64,000 bases of DNA from CAWCTD01 sp963798455 (GCA_963798455.1 CAWCTD010000003.1:310001-374000), one strand, 5' to 3'; counted from the stretch's first letter, positions 35,862 to 44,415 are shown. The notes: generated by a model from the letters alone, not told the origin. A program made the numbers and translations.

Positions 35862-35964
35862 CCATCCCGGTTTCATTCCATTATCATTCCAATAAAATGG
35901 CCACGATGAGGGCTACAACGATGGGGAAGGGAAGTCGAATCAAGCACTTACGAATGGCAGATCC

Positions 35965-36014
35965 CAGCCCTGAAAAGGCTGGCGTCGGCGGTTCGATTCC
36001 GTCCCTGGCCACCA
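35965..36014 (+). other. 3' half of a tRNA-Phe gene: attachment-site scar
   Basis: The stretch starts at the anticodon stem CAGCC, loop CTGAAAA (anticodon GAA, Phe), and continues through the T arm GGCGG-TTCGATT-CCGTC to CCTGGCC, the discriminator A and CCA. The preceding DNA cannot form a D arm or the 5' acceptor strand, so this is not a whole tRNA. Integrases that target tRNA genes leave exactly this kind of 3' copy at the far end of the element. The intact tRNA should lie to the left, but I find none in the window. Confidence 0.75.
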
Positions 36015-36179
36015 TAGAATCAATCACTTACAGACAGAACCCCGTTTTGGTTCCAATTGGTTCCAATTCCAGGCCCGCAAGGGTGTGTCTCAACCAGTCT
36101 TGAGATCTCTTGAAATGCGTCCTACGATATCAGCAAGACTAACAGGGGGCAGCGGAGAGAGGAGTGGGGGGCCCGAGGC

Positions 36180-36375
36180 ACGGTGAGGTTTGACCTTGCG
36201 TTCCTGAAACAGCGCGAGTTGTTTTCGAAGGAACAGATTCTCGGCGGTCAGCGCGCCTCGAGATCGACACCACGAAGCTGCCAGCCCAGCGAAGTCCGCG
36301 ACGAGGTGACGGACCAGAAAAATGAAGTGGACGAAGAAACGGCATCCTTACCGATATATTGCGCACTTCAGGGCT
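36180..36375 (-). pseudogene. N-terminal fragment of an integrase-core transposase
   Basis: On - the frame gives LVADFAGLAASWCRSRGAL and TAENLFLRKQLALFQERKVK, the typical start of a family of integrase-core transposases related to IS481/IS3. It then breaks down. A C-terminal piece of the same kind of protein lies at 43980-44415 on +, but the two do not meet in a way that restores one gene. Bases 36015-36179 and 36376-36551 hold no gene. Confidence 0.6.
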
Positions 36376-36551
36376 GATTTCAGTGCGTGAGTTGGAGGAG
36401 CGGTTGCGCTTCGGTGATCTCATCGGACAGGCTGTGAGTAGTTCTCGCAAGATCCGACGTTCTGGTAGGCCGGTTCCAAGACGATCCCCGGGGAGGGGCG
36501 GAGCGACACCTGCCTCTCTTCCCGGGGCGTGGAGCAAGGTCAGAATCCCTC

Positions 36552-37517
36552 TTATTGCGTTGGGGATGTGCCGCCCCTGCCAGCCCCTCCTGGACCACGA
36601 CGCTGGCTCGCCTCGGCAACCATAGCGGTCAATTCAGCACGGGTCATCTTCAACCTGTCCGGGTGAGCGTCAACCCACTTCAGAAAGGCAGCGTATTTCT
36701 CTGGTGTCCAGCCCCCTGCGTTCGCCCCTGAAGCAGTCAGCTCGTCGTTGTACCTATCCTGAAGAGAGGTGAACTCGGCGCTCTTGATCGCCCCGGCGGC
36801 GTGCTGTGCGGGAATAAAGAGGACACCATCGGTCTTAGCCAGGACCAAGTCTCCCGGCAACACAACAGCGCGCCCGATACGGACCGGAACGTTGATCCCC
36901 GTCAACTGCATTTCAGACCACGACTGCGGATCGTATCCGCGATAGAAACCGTTGAGAAAGGGGATTGACCGCATTTCCTCCGTGTCTTTCAGGCCGGCGT
37001 AGAAAATGAATCCGGAATGGGTTCTTGCTGCGAGGTTCCTCGCGATACTGCCGCCTATTAGTGTTCCTCCAACGATCTTTCCATAGCCGTCCGCAACAAG
37101 GGTATCTCCCATCGCCAGCTCACTGACGACCCTGGTGTTGCCAGCGCCAACAGGGCGTCCCTCAGCCTTCCCTTCGGCAGCGATGGCGTTTGCCATGTCC
37201 GGCCGCCGCGGCATGAATTGCGCCGTGAGCGCCCGGCCGGCAAAGGGCTTGTCGAGGTGAAGGCCCATCCAGCCACCCTCAAACGTGGCGTTGTAGCCCA
37301 GAGCTCGGACGTAGTCCTGCGCATCCTCGATCGATACCTCCAGGGCGCGTTTGAGTAGATCATCCGGCAGCTTCGGTCGTCCGTCCTCGGAGCGCTCGCC
37401 CTTCCACTCCGACGTGTAGAGTACTACTCGTTCCTTCGTCATTGTTATCTGAGCGAAAGCAGGCAACGCGCCCAACACGATGCACGAGATCAACACGATC
37501 AGGATCAGTCTCTTCAC
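36552..37517 (-). CDS. Exported RraA-like family protein
   Basis: This is a 321-residue protein. A signal peptide (LILIVLISCIVLGALPAFA) precedes an RraA/HMG-aldolase fold: VVSELAMGDTLVADGYGKIV, GGSIARNLAARTHSGFIFYA and VRIGRAVVLPGDLVLAKTDG. Known relatives are class II pyruvate aldolases or RNase E inhibitors, both cytoplasmic, so an exported copy is unusual and suggests a carbohydrate role. The start is GTG after AGGAGG. A short upstream frame (37663-37514) ends overlapping the GTG start. Confidence 0.82.
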   Translation of the reverse strand: MKRLILIVLISCIVLGALPAFAQITMTKERVVLYTSEWKGERSEDGRPKLPDDLLKRALEVSIEDAQDYVRALGYNATFEGGWMGLHLDKPFAGRALTAQFMPRRPDMANAIAAEGKAEGRPVGAGNTRVVSELAMGDTLVADGYGKIVGGTLIGGSIARNLAARTHSGFIFYAGLKDTEEMRSIPFLNGFYRGYDPQSWSEMQLTGINVPVRIGRAVVLPGDLVLAKTDGVLFIPAQHAAGAIKSAEFTSLQDRYNDELTASGANAGGWTPEKYAAFLKWVDAHPDRLKMTRAELTAMVAEASQRRGPGGAGRGGTSPTQ

Positions 37518-37663
37518 ACAACCTCCTTTGGCTCCAGCCTGCGACGCAGGATGTCCCTTGTCGCTCGCTGGCTTACTTGGATTGCACCCGGCATCTCCTC
37601 TTTCTCGTCCTTGATAAAGCCGATTCTACACCCAGCGGCCTCGGTAAAAGCCCTCTTCTTCAT
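37514..37663 (-). CDS. Possible 49-codon leader ORF overlapping the RraA-like gene
   Basis: It starts MKKRAFTEAAGCRIGFIKDE after GGAGAGG and stops overlapping the GTG of the exported RraA-like gene, an arrangement that would couple translation. The first 14 codons resemble the short frame before the GH95 gene (MKRTASTEAAECRI). However, the -10 core TAGAAT lies inside it, so if that core is the real promoter the start would not be transcribed. Both readings cannot be true at once for the same transcript. Confidence 0.3.
   Translation of the reverse strand: MKKRAFTEAAGCRIGFIKDEKEEMPGAIQVSQRATRDILRRRLEPKEVV
37623..37628 (-). promoter_or_regulatory. Promoter-like core B, upstream of the RraA-like gene
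   Basis: TAGAAT lies within GCTGGGTGTAGAATCGGC. The preceding ~60 bases match module A (GGGAGAGGCAGAATGAAGA, GAGGCCGCTG). It is about 105 bases before the GTG start. Confidence 0.5.
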
Positions 37664-37757
37664 TCTGCCTCTCCCAAGCGAATTCGCAACCCAGCAGGGG
37701 GTGAGTTCGGACGGTGACTCTCGCAAGTCCTGATCTGACTGATAGGTTGGGAGTTGC

Positions 37758-37846
37758 GCCAACTCCACCGGATTTCTGGCAGTTCTTCGGCTGAGCACGC
37801 TCTGTGCCCAGTCACCCTCAAGCTCGCATGGGATTCCCGATAGGCA
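37758..37846 (+). repeat. 89-bp repeat R1, copy 1
   Basis: About 84 of 89 bases are identical to 44548-44636, in the same orientation (GCCAACTCCACCGGATT through GATTCCCGATAGGCA). It contains no gene. Each copy lies upstream of an oppositely oriented or following regulatory region and next to transposase debris, so it may be the end of an unrecognised element. Confidence 0.75.
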
Positions 37847-37901
37847 AAGTCGCCCAGCATGAGAGTGTGAAAGGAAAGGCGCCAACCGAGGTATTCGGAT
37901 G

Positions 37902-37907
37902 TACAAT
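37902..37907 (+). promoter_or_regulatory. Promoter-like core E, upstream of the mannonate-dehydratase-like gene
   Basis: TACAAT lies within TCGGATGTACAATTGAGG, followed by CCAGGAAGCCATAATG. It is in the same relation to its gene as the other members of the family. Confidence 0.5.
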
Positions 37908-37986
37908 TGAGGAAAGCCAGGAAGCCATAATGGAGACCCTGGTCAACACACCAGACTGTTTATCGCGTAAAAGGAGCGTGTCACAA

Positions 37987-39076
37987 ATGGCACAAGTAAC
38001 CCGCCGCTCATGGATCAAGACGAATGCAGCGATCGCTGCTGCCGCTGGCGCGGCTTCATACGTACCCGAACGGGCATATGCGACACAAAAAGGAAGGATC
38101 ATCTTGTCGCACGTCCTCAGTTTCGATCAACCTGATCGCCTGAAGCTCTGCCTGCAGATGGGTGTCACCCATGTGGTTTCAACTCCATCGTTGGCGGGCA
38201 TTGGTCCCGACCAATATGTCGCTGCGATGCGAAAACACAAAGAGGCATGGGCTGAGGCGGGCTTCACGGTTGCCGTCTATGAAACCATGACGCCGGTCCC
38301 TGCAGACAACATCAGAGCGGGGTACGCCTGGCAGAGATCAAGAACTCAAGAATTGGATTGCCGCTATTGAAGCTATGGGCAAGGTGGGCATCCCGGTGTT
38401 GTGTTATAACCTCGGTCAAGGGGGAAGGCGAACAGGTAGCGTTGTTGTGCGTGGCGGAGCCATCTCGACGGCGCATGATTATGAGGCATCGAAGAAACTC
38501 CCTCTTGCGAAGGAGATCTATACTGAAGGTCAACTGTGGGAAGCGCTAACGTGGTTAATCGAGCGAATTACGCCTGTCTGCGAGAAAGCAAATGTCAAGA
38601 TGGGGTACCATCCTAACGACCCCTCGGTGTCTCCATATCTCGGTTCTGCGCAGATCATGATCAGCCCCGCAGCCTACCGCCGTCTGTTCTCGATTGCCGA
38701 CAGCCCGTACAATGGCGTCTCGTTCTGCCAGGGGAACTTCCGATCGATGAAGTACGCGCCGGGTGAAAGCATCTATTCGGTGGCCACGGAGTTCACGGAA
38801 AGGCGCAAGATTCAATTCGTTCACTTCCGTGATGTGGATGGCACGGCGGAGACGCGCTACCACGAGACATTTCATGACGACGGCCCGACAGATATGGCGA
38901 GGATGCTGCAATGCTACGTTCGGGGGGGATTCGTTGGTCCCTTGCGTACCGACCATGCACCGGCAATGGAGGGCGAGGACGCACAGAAGAATCCTGGCTA
39001 TGCCATGTTAGGACATATTCATGCGATCGGGTATACGAAGGGGTTGATGCAAGCATTGAATATAGCTTACGAGTAG
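37987..39076 (+). pseudogene. Tat-exported mannonate-dehydratase-like protein, frameshifted
   Basis: The first part starts MAQVTRRSWIKTN (Tat signal) and has ILSHVLSFDQPDRLKLCLQM. After about 38319 the frame is lost; the next frame gives NWIAAIEAMGKVGIPVLCYN, CEKANVKMGYHPNDP, VHFRDVDGT and GPLRTDHAP, features of UxuA-type mannonate dehydratases (metal-binding His, Cys and Asp). Deleting one G from the run at 38319-38322 restores NIRAGTPGRDQELKNW. So either the gene died by a single G insertion or the assembly miscounts the run. It would dehydrate mannonate from uronate breakdown; export of such an enzyme is unusual. Another possible start is the ATG at 37930. Confidence 0.78.
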
Positions 39077-39178
39077 ATGCGCGTTCAGCCGTGAATGAAG
39101 TCTACTTATGGAATGGTTTCCGGACAGTGGAGTGCACTCGGGTGTACGTGGAGGAGCTGAGATGAGGTGGTCACGCGG

Positions 39179-39805
39179 CGGACCTCTGTTTGGACCTACG
39201 CTCCTGGCGCGGTAGGGACGGCCATCACGGCCCCCCCGCACAGGTCCGTACGAGTGCGTCAACGCATACGGTTCCTACCTTGGATGCGCGGCGGCAAAGC
39301 GTTGCTCCGGGTAAGGATGAAGAACGTGGGGTCTTGGAATCCAACGCCTCAGAAGCGGACTGAGCGGCTCCCATGACTCTCGCCCCTTTTGGCTGCGCTG
39401 ACACAAAGCTCGCCGCCAGAGGACGCGAAGCCGATGCACGAAGATTTCTAGCCGATCTGAGTTTCCCGAAATGGCATGGTATTGGAAATAGCCAACAGTC
39501 AGCTTCTGCAACCATGCGCCGACTTGCGACGGTTTGTGCGTCTGGTGACGAAGCTCCGCTTTGACCGCGTGCAGCTTCGCCGCCATCCGCTTCTTTGCCG
39601 TCTTCCGCCTGACGATGAAGGTCCCATTGCTCCGGCGCCTCCCGCAGTGGTGTGTAAAGCCCTGATAGGTGAAGTTCTATGGCTTTCCCTCTCCGCGCGG
39701 CTTCCGGTTTCGCGCGGCGTGCCGCCCGAACTCAATCAGCCTGGTCTTGCCCGCATGAAGTTCCAGACAGAACTTGGCCAGCCGCTCCCGAAGCTCCTTT
39801 AGTTC
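39179..39805 (-). pseudogene. 3' remnant of a group II intron with its reverse transcriptase
   Basis: On -, LRERLAKFCLELHAGKTRL and IEFGRHAARNRKPRGEGKP, then (one frame over) MAAKLHAVKAELRHQTHKPS, QVGAWLQKLTVGYFQYHAI and PRPHVLHPYPEQRF are the end of the RT and the maturase region of bacterial group II intron proteins. Downstream, GTACGGACCTGTGCGGGGGG (39250 region) matches the standard sequence after such proteins. The 5' RT domains and intron start are missing, and at least one frameshift is present, so it is dead. It abuts the split gene ending at 39806. Bases 39077-39178 hold nothing recognisable. Confidence 0.75.
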
Positions 39806-40538
39806 CTATATCAGCAGATCTTTGCCGAATTTGGCAGGATTTTGCACTGAGCAGACGGGCGTGGGCGCGAGCGTGGGGATGATGTAGAGTTGCTTGAGCT
39901 TGAGGCCCAGCGCGATGATCTGTCTGCCGAGCGCGGTGAGATAGTACTTGTAGGTGCGACCGACCTTGTTGATCAGGCCATGAACCCGGAGGCGCTTGAG
40001 CAGCCGGGAGGCTTGGCCGCTGGTTTTCTCTTGCAGGCGTTGGCGCAGATTCTTGTTCTGGAATCCGCTGATGTTGAACTCGCCGCTGCCGAGAGCGCGG
40101 AATAGCTCTTCATCGTCCGGGTCGAAGAAGTTGAAGCCTCGATAGGCACGGTGGTTTTCCTGGACCGGTTGGGAGATCTTGTTCAGCTTGTCGGTGCCGG
40201 CCCGATCATCTTCGATGGAGGAGATGAACTCCAGGTAGCGCCGGTTGGCGGCCAGCAGGAGTTCGCGGAGGGGGTCCAGGCTGTAGATGGTCTTCTTCAT
40301 CTCTGCCCAAGCCATGCTTTTGCTGCCGTCGCGGTGTTCTACCAGGCGGTAGTGTTTGAAGAAGGAGACGTTCACCACGGTGGTCTCAATCCGCAGGATC
40401 AGCCGGAACTTGTCGTACATTTTGATCGACACCGGCCCCATGGTGTGCTTGATGCGTGTTCCCTCGATGCGTGTGTTGAACCGGTTGCCCATCTCGTCCT
40501 GGTAGTTGCCATTCAGTTTGCGGCCCAGGAAAGTGGCG
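39806..40538 (-). pseudogene. C-terminal part of the uncharacterised 522-residue gene split by IS66
   Basis: It reads IATFLGRKLNGNYQDEMGNR, FNTRIEGTRIKHTMGPVSIK, RILRIETTVVN-like segments and a C-terminal winged-helix-like region (SRLLKRLRVHGLINKVGRTY). Joined across the IS66 to 43912-43077 (the 8-bp duplication counted once) it gives one frame of 523 codons. I do not know the function. The C-terminal end looks DNA-binding. Databases often label such proteins MarR-like or hypothetical, but that is memory rather than proof. Confidence 0.75.
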
Positions 40539-40608
40539 ATGTTGTCGTACGCGTCCGGCGAACACATGTAGGCCCAGACGCGTGTACGGTTGAAGGCTGG
40601 GGTGGGGT

Positions 40609-42162
40609 TCAGGCCTTGCTGGCCACCCGTGCCGCGAGCCAGTTGTCGGGCAGTAATTCCTCGAGTCGGTTTTGCGGGTGAGCCCCGATGCGAGTGAACA
40701 CGTCGCGTAGATACGCGAACGGGTCGATGTGGTGACGCTTCGTGGTGGCAATGAGACTCGTCAGCACCGCCGCCGTACGTCCGCCGTTGTCGCTGCCGAA
40801 GAAGGTCCAGTTGCGCCGTCCCACAGCCACTCCGCGCAGGCTGCGCTCGGCGCCGTTGTTGTCGATTTCCAGATCGCCGTCCTTCGCGTAGCGCACCAGC
40901 GCCTCCCAGTTGGACAACGTGTAGGCCATGGCTTGGCCGATCGGACTCTTCGGCAACACCCGCGGCCGCTCGCGCTCTAAATACGCCTGGATGTCGTCCA
41001 GCATCGGCTGGCTCCGTTCCCGGCGTAGCGCCAGGCGCCCGGCGGCGTCCAACTGCTTTTCCCGCGCCTCGCGCTCGACGTCGTACAGCAGATGGAAGTA
41101 GGCCAGCATCACCGTCGAACGCATGATGTCGGACGACTGCGCATCGAAGTACTTGCGGCGCGCGTGCGCCATGCAAGCCACCTCCGTGATGCCGCGCTCG
41201 GTTTCCTTGTAGATCTGGTCGTAGCCCGAGTAGGCGTCTGCCTGCAGGTATCCGTGGAAGTCCTTCAGGAACTCATCCGGCCCTTCGCGGCAGCGATTCG
41301 GGGTGTAGTCGTACACCGTGTAGGGATGCAGCGCGTCCCCGACGTAGGTCCAGATCCGCCCGGTACGCGTGCACGGCAACTCCGGGTCCAACACCGGCAC
41401 CGGCGTGTCGTCGGTCTGCACGACTTTGGAACTCAGTACCCGCTCCTTCATCAGATCGGCTAGCGGACCGACTAACTCCGCGCACTGCCGCATCCAGTCG
41501 CACATGGTCTGGCGAGACAAATCCACGCCCTGCCGGGTGAAGATCGCCTCCTGGCGGTGCAAAGGAAGATGGTCCCCGAACTTGCTCACCGCCACGTGTG
41601 CCAGCAGTCCCGGCCCGGCCAGCCCCTTCTCCACCGGCGCCGGCGGCTTTGCGGCCGTGACCACGGTGCAGCCCTTGGGGCAAGCGTACTTCTGGCAGGC
41701 TTGCTGGACGACGTGCAACGAGGCCGGCACGTACTCCAGTTGCTCGCTGATCTCCTCGCCGATGTGCCGCAGTTCCGCCTGGCACTCCGGGCACCGCCGC
41801 TGGTCGTCAGCCAGGTCATAGACTACACGGCGCCGCTCCAGCGACTGCGGCAACCGCTGCCGTCCGTGCCCCGGCGGAGATGGCCGCGGTTCGCTCGCGA
41901 CCGACTTCGGCTCAGGCGGCGGCTCTTCCCCCCGGCTGGCGATCTCGGCGGCGAACAGGAACAACTGGTTCTCATCCACCCGCTCGCGCTTCTGTCCATA
42001 GCGGTGACGCAGCATCTGCTGGAGCCAGTGCCGCACGCGCTCGAGTTCGTACTCCTTGGCCGCCAGTGCCGCCTGGGTGGCGTCCAGTTGCGCCAGGGTC
42101 CGCAGCAGCATCTGTTGCAGGGCGGCTGGGTCACTGGGCAGGTCTGGAGGGTCTGTCGCCAT
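40609..42162 (-). CDS. tnpC: IS66 transposase TnpC
   Basis: This is a 517-residue protein. The N-terminal coiled coil (ALAAKEYELERVRHWLQQML) is followed by a zinc-binding region (CPECQAEL) and the DDE domain with Asp in VVQTDDTPVPV, Asp in LQADAYSGYDQI and Glu in DNNGAERSLRGVAV. The IS66 C-terminal domain includes NWTFFGSDNGGRTAAVL. It cuts and joins the IS ends, and all catalytic residues are present. It is the last gene of the element, 74 bases after tnpB. Confidence 0.95.
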   Translation of the reverse strand: MATDPPDLPSDPAALQQMLLRTLAQLDATQAALAAKEYELERVRHWLQQMLRHRYGQKRERVDENQLFLFAAEIASRGEEPPPEPKSVASEPRPSPPGHGRQRLPQSLERRRVVYDLADDQRRCPECQAELRHIGEEISEQLEYVPASLHVVQQACQKYACPKGCTVVTAAKPPAPVEKGLAGPGLLAHVAVSKFGDHLPLHRQEAIFTRQGVDLSRQTMCDWMRQCAELVGPLADLMKERVLSSKVVQTDDTPVPVLDPELPCTRTGRIWTYVGDALHPYTVYDYTPNRCREGPDEFLKDFHGYLQADAYSGYDQIYKETERGITEVACMAHARRKYFDAQSSDIMRSTVMLAYFHLLYDVEREAREKQLDAAGRLALRRERSQPMLDDIQAYLERERPRVLPKSPIGQAMAYTLSNWEALVRYAKDGDLEIDNNGAERSLRGVAVGRRNWTFFGSDNGGRTAAVLTSLIATTKRHHIDPFAYLRDVFTRIGAHPQNRLEELLPDNWLAARVASKA

Positions 42163-42236
42163 CGCGCTGAGTAAGTATCTGAAACACTAACTTACTACAC
42201 TTACTCTCATAAGTCAACAAAAAACAGAGGAGCATG

Positions 42237-42626
42237 CTATTGTTTTGACGCCTCCAGCTCCGCATGCGCCTCGAATGCCGCGGCGGGCAGCGCGTAGCGT
42301 TTCCGCCGTCGCCCCTTGCCGAGGTCGATGCCCTCCAGCAGCACGCCCAGCTCCCAGGCCGCGATCTCCCGCCGGCCCGTTTGGGCGAAGGGGAACTGGA
42401 AGGTGCCCGCCTCCAGCCGCTTGTACCAGATCACCCACCCATCCCGATCCCAGTACAGGATCTTCAGACGGTCGCTACGCCGGTTGCAAAACACCAGCAG
42501 GTGCCCCGAGAAGGGATTGCAGCGGATGATATGCTCGGCCATCATGGACAGACCGTCGAAGCTCCGGCGCATGTCACAGGCCACGGTGCACAAGTACACC
42601 TTGATGGCCGCCGGGAAGCTCAGCAT
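42237..42626 (-). CDS. tnpB: IS66 accessory protein TnpB
   Basis: This 129-residue protein of the IS66 Orf2 family has CDMRRSFDGLSMM, NPFSGHLLVFCNRRSDRLKI and LYWDRDGWVIWYKRLEAGTF, the family signature. Its exact role in transposition is not known. It overlaps the end of tnpA by 7 bases, so the two are coupled. Confidence 0.95.
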   Translation of the reverse strand: MLSFPAAIKVYLCTVACDMRRSFDGLSMMAEHIIRCNPFSGHLLVFCNRRSDRLKILYWDRDGWVIWYKRLEAGTFQFPFAQTGRREIAAWELGVLLEGIDLGKGRRRKRYALPAAAFEAHAELEASKQ

Positions 42627-42997
42627 CCCGGCTGTTCCAGCGCCGCCAGCACCGATCGCAGGGTCGGCTCATCGACGCCTTTGGCCAGGCGCAGCCGCCG
42701 CCCGCCGGCCAGCACCAACTCTATGCCGGCATCCGCCGAGCCCGGCTCGCCGCTGACCAGGGCGAAGCTGGCCGGCCCGTTCGCTGAGCCCCGCGGCGTT
42801 GAAGCGGGCGGACGCTTCTCCTTCAATCGGCGCTGCCACCAGTAGAACTGGCACTCCTTCAGCTTCCGCTGCCGGCAGAAGGCCCGCGTCGACATGCCGC
42901 TCCGGGCAGCATCCCGAATGACCGCCTGCCAGTACCGCGCCTTCTCCACATCGTGCTTCTGGCTCACTTCTGCTCCTCCTCGTGCCCGCGCGCGCAC
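42620..42997 (-). CDS. tnpA: IS66 accessory protein TnpA
   Basis: This 125-residue protein carries the helix-turn-helix of IS66 TnpA (YWQAVIRDAARSGMSTRAFC, RQRKLKECQFYWWQRRLKEK), which probably binds the element ends. It is first in the tnpA-tnpB-tnpC order. The start may be the ATG at 42997 or a Met-less later codon; the HTH is complete either way. Confidence 0.9.
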   Translation of the reverse strand: MRARARGGAEVSQKHDVEKARYWQAVIRDAARSGMSTRAFCRQRKLKECQFYWWQRRLKEKRPPASTPRGSANGPASFALVSGEPGSADAGIELVLAGGRRLRLAKGVDEPTLRSVLAALEQPGC

Positions 42998-43076
42998 TCC
43001 GGGCGCACATGCATCAACACAAGGAAGTATGACCGCTTACCTCAAAACACGGAAGATGGGTTTGCCGGACGCGTAC

Positions 43077-43912
43077 ATGTTGTCCGGCTTTACGGTGTGA
43101 ATGGCGGCTCGGGTGAGCCGGTCATAGATGGCCTGCAAGTCGGCTTGCTTGGCAAAGACGACATCGGTGGCGAACTCGACTTGGTCCAGGCTCCAGTGGT
43201 AGCTCAGCCCGAACTGTCGGATCACCGGGCAGTAGCGCTTGGCGAATTCGTCCAACTTGCGATGCAGCATTTCGACGGAGAACTCGTCGGCCAGTTTCTG
43301 CGCCCGTTCAAAATCTGCGATCCAGCCGAAAGCATTGTCGAGAATCCGATACTCGATCTTGCGCTTGCTCAATTGCCGGGCCAGATAGCTGTGCCCGTTG
43401 GAGTAAACCTGGAGACGGAAGGGACACCAGGTCGGCACCCGTGCGTAGCACAGTCCCAGGTCCTTGTCGATGAAGTAGGCATAGTAGTGCAGGCACTTGC
43501 CGTCATCCGGTTTCAGGTAGGTTCTGTGCGTCTTCTTGTCGTGCCAAGGCTTGTAGGTCCCACACGGCTCCATCGCCGAAAGAATGCATACCAGCCCCGG
43601 CTCCTCTCCCCGCTCCTCGAGAATCTGCTTGACCCGTTGTCCCTTCCGGAAACTCTTCTTGCTCCGCACGAACTCGATCTCGATGCCGTTTTCCGCCGCG
43701 AGGCGCTCCATGTTTTCCCGAATGGCCTCGCGCAACGGTTGCGCCCATTTGGGGTAGTCGAAGATGCGAAGCTGGTGCGCGTAGAAATAGTCGGTCATCC
43801 CCTGGGCGTAGCACCACCCCGGAACCGTCCCTTGGATGATGATCCGGTCGTAGCAGGAGAGCAGGCCCGCGATCTGGCTCTTGTAGCGTTCTGTCAGGAG
43901 TTCAATGCCCAC
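43077..43912 (-). pseudogene. N-terminal part of the uncharacterised 522-residue gene split by IS66
   Basis: It reads MGIELLTERYKSQIAGLLSC, YDRIIIQGTVPGWCYAQGMT, then CTYKPW-like GTYKPWHDKKTHRTYLKPDD, CLHYYAYFIDKDLGLCYARV and NAFGWIADFERAQKLADEFS. It has several conserved Cys/His/Trp residues and no known catalytic motif I can name. At 43085 the frame enters the target duplication and the IS66 end, and stops 19 codons later. Before the IS arrived the gene ran on to 39806. Confidence 0.78.
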
Positions 43913-43979
43913 TCGGGCATCATAACGAATGTCCTGTTTGGTTCCGGCTATGCCGGGTTAGGAAGCGTTCGGCTTCCAC

Positions 43980-44415
43980 CCGGCTTACCGCTCGCCCAAC
44001 AGTGGAGTGGACTGCGCAGCAATTCCGTTGGGCCTTTCCATGGGACGCCGCACCGCGCTACCGGCTGCCAGATCGCGACGGCAACTTCGGCGGCGACTTT
44101 ACCAGGCAGGTCAAGGAGCTGGGCATCCAGGAAGTGCTCGATGCACCTCGGTCGCCCTCACAACGGGCTTACATCGAGCGCGTCATCGGCTCGATCCGGC
44201 GGGAGTGCCTGGATCACGTGATCATCGTCTTGGAAACCTCGCTTCGCCGAATCCTCGGCTGGTACCTGGACTACTATCACGTGTCAAGAACTCATCTCTC
44301 CCTGGAGAAGGACTCCCCGGAACCACGGTCGGTCCAGCCGCCGGACATGGGACGAATCGTCGTCGTTCCGCGGGTCGGCGGGCTGCACCAGCGCTACCAG
44401 CGACGGGCAGCGTGA
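43980..44415 (+). pseudogene. C-terminal fragment of an integrase-core transposase
   Basis: EWTAQQFRWAFPWDAAPRYR, DRDGNFGGDFTRQVKELGIQ, APRSPSQRAYIERVIGSIRR and ECLDHVIIVLETSLRRILGW are the second Asp and the Glu region of a DDE transposase of the IS481/IS3-related kind. The N-terminal two thirds are missing. A fragment of the N-terminus of a similar protein is at 36180-36375. Confidence 0.75.

Larger units (their letters stand above)
40547..43076 (-). mobile_element. Intact IS66-family element with 8-bp target duplication
   Basis: The ends are inverted repeats starting GTACGCGTCCGGC (40547 on +, and 43076 on -). Both sides carry the 8-bp duplication ATGTTGTC (40539-40546 and 43077-43084), the size known for IS66. 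It contains tnpA, tnpB and tnpC, all open. It has split the uncharacterised gene within the codons for PDNIATF. The perfect duplication points to a recent insertion. Confidence 0.93.

Noticed and set aside
35897..36014. Complete tRNA-Phe gene
   Set aside because: No D arm or 5' acceptor strand can be formed; only the 3' half from the anticodon stem is present.
39806..41176. One 456-codon - strand protein spanning the IS66 left end
   Set aside because: The first half is IS66 tnpC read in another frame. Only the part after the target duplication is host gene.
36180..44415. A second inversion linking the two integrase-core transposase fragments
   Set aside because: The N- and C-terminal pieces do not share an edge and a large middle part is missing, so no single inversion restores a gene.
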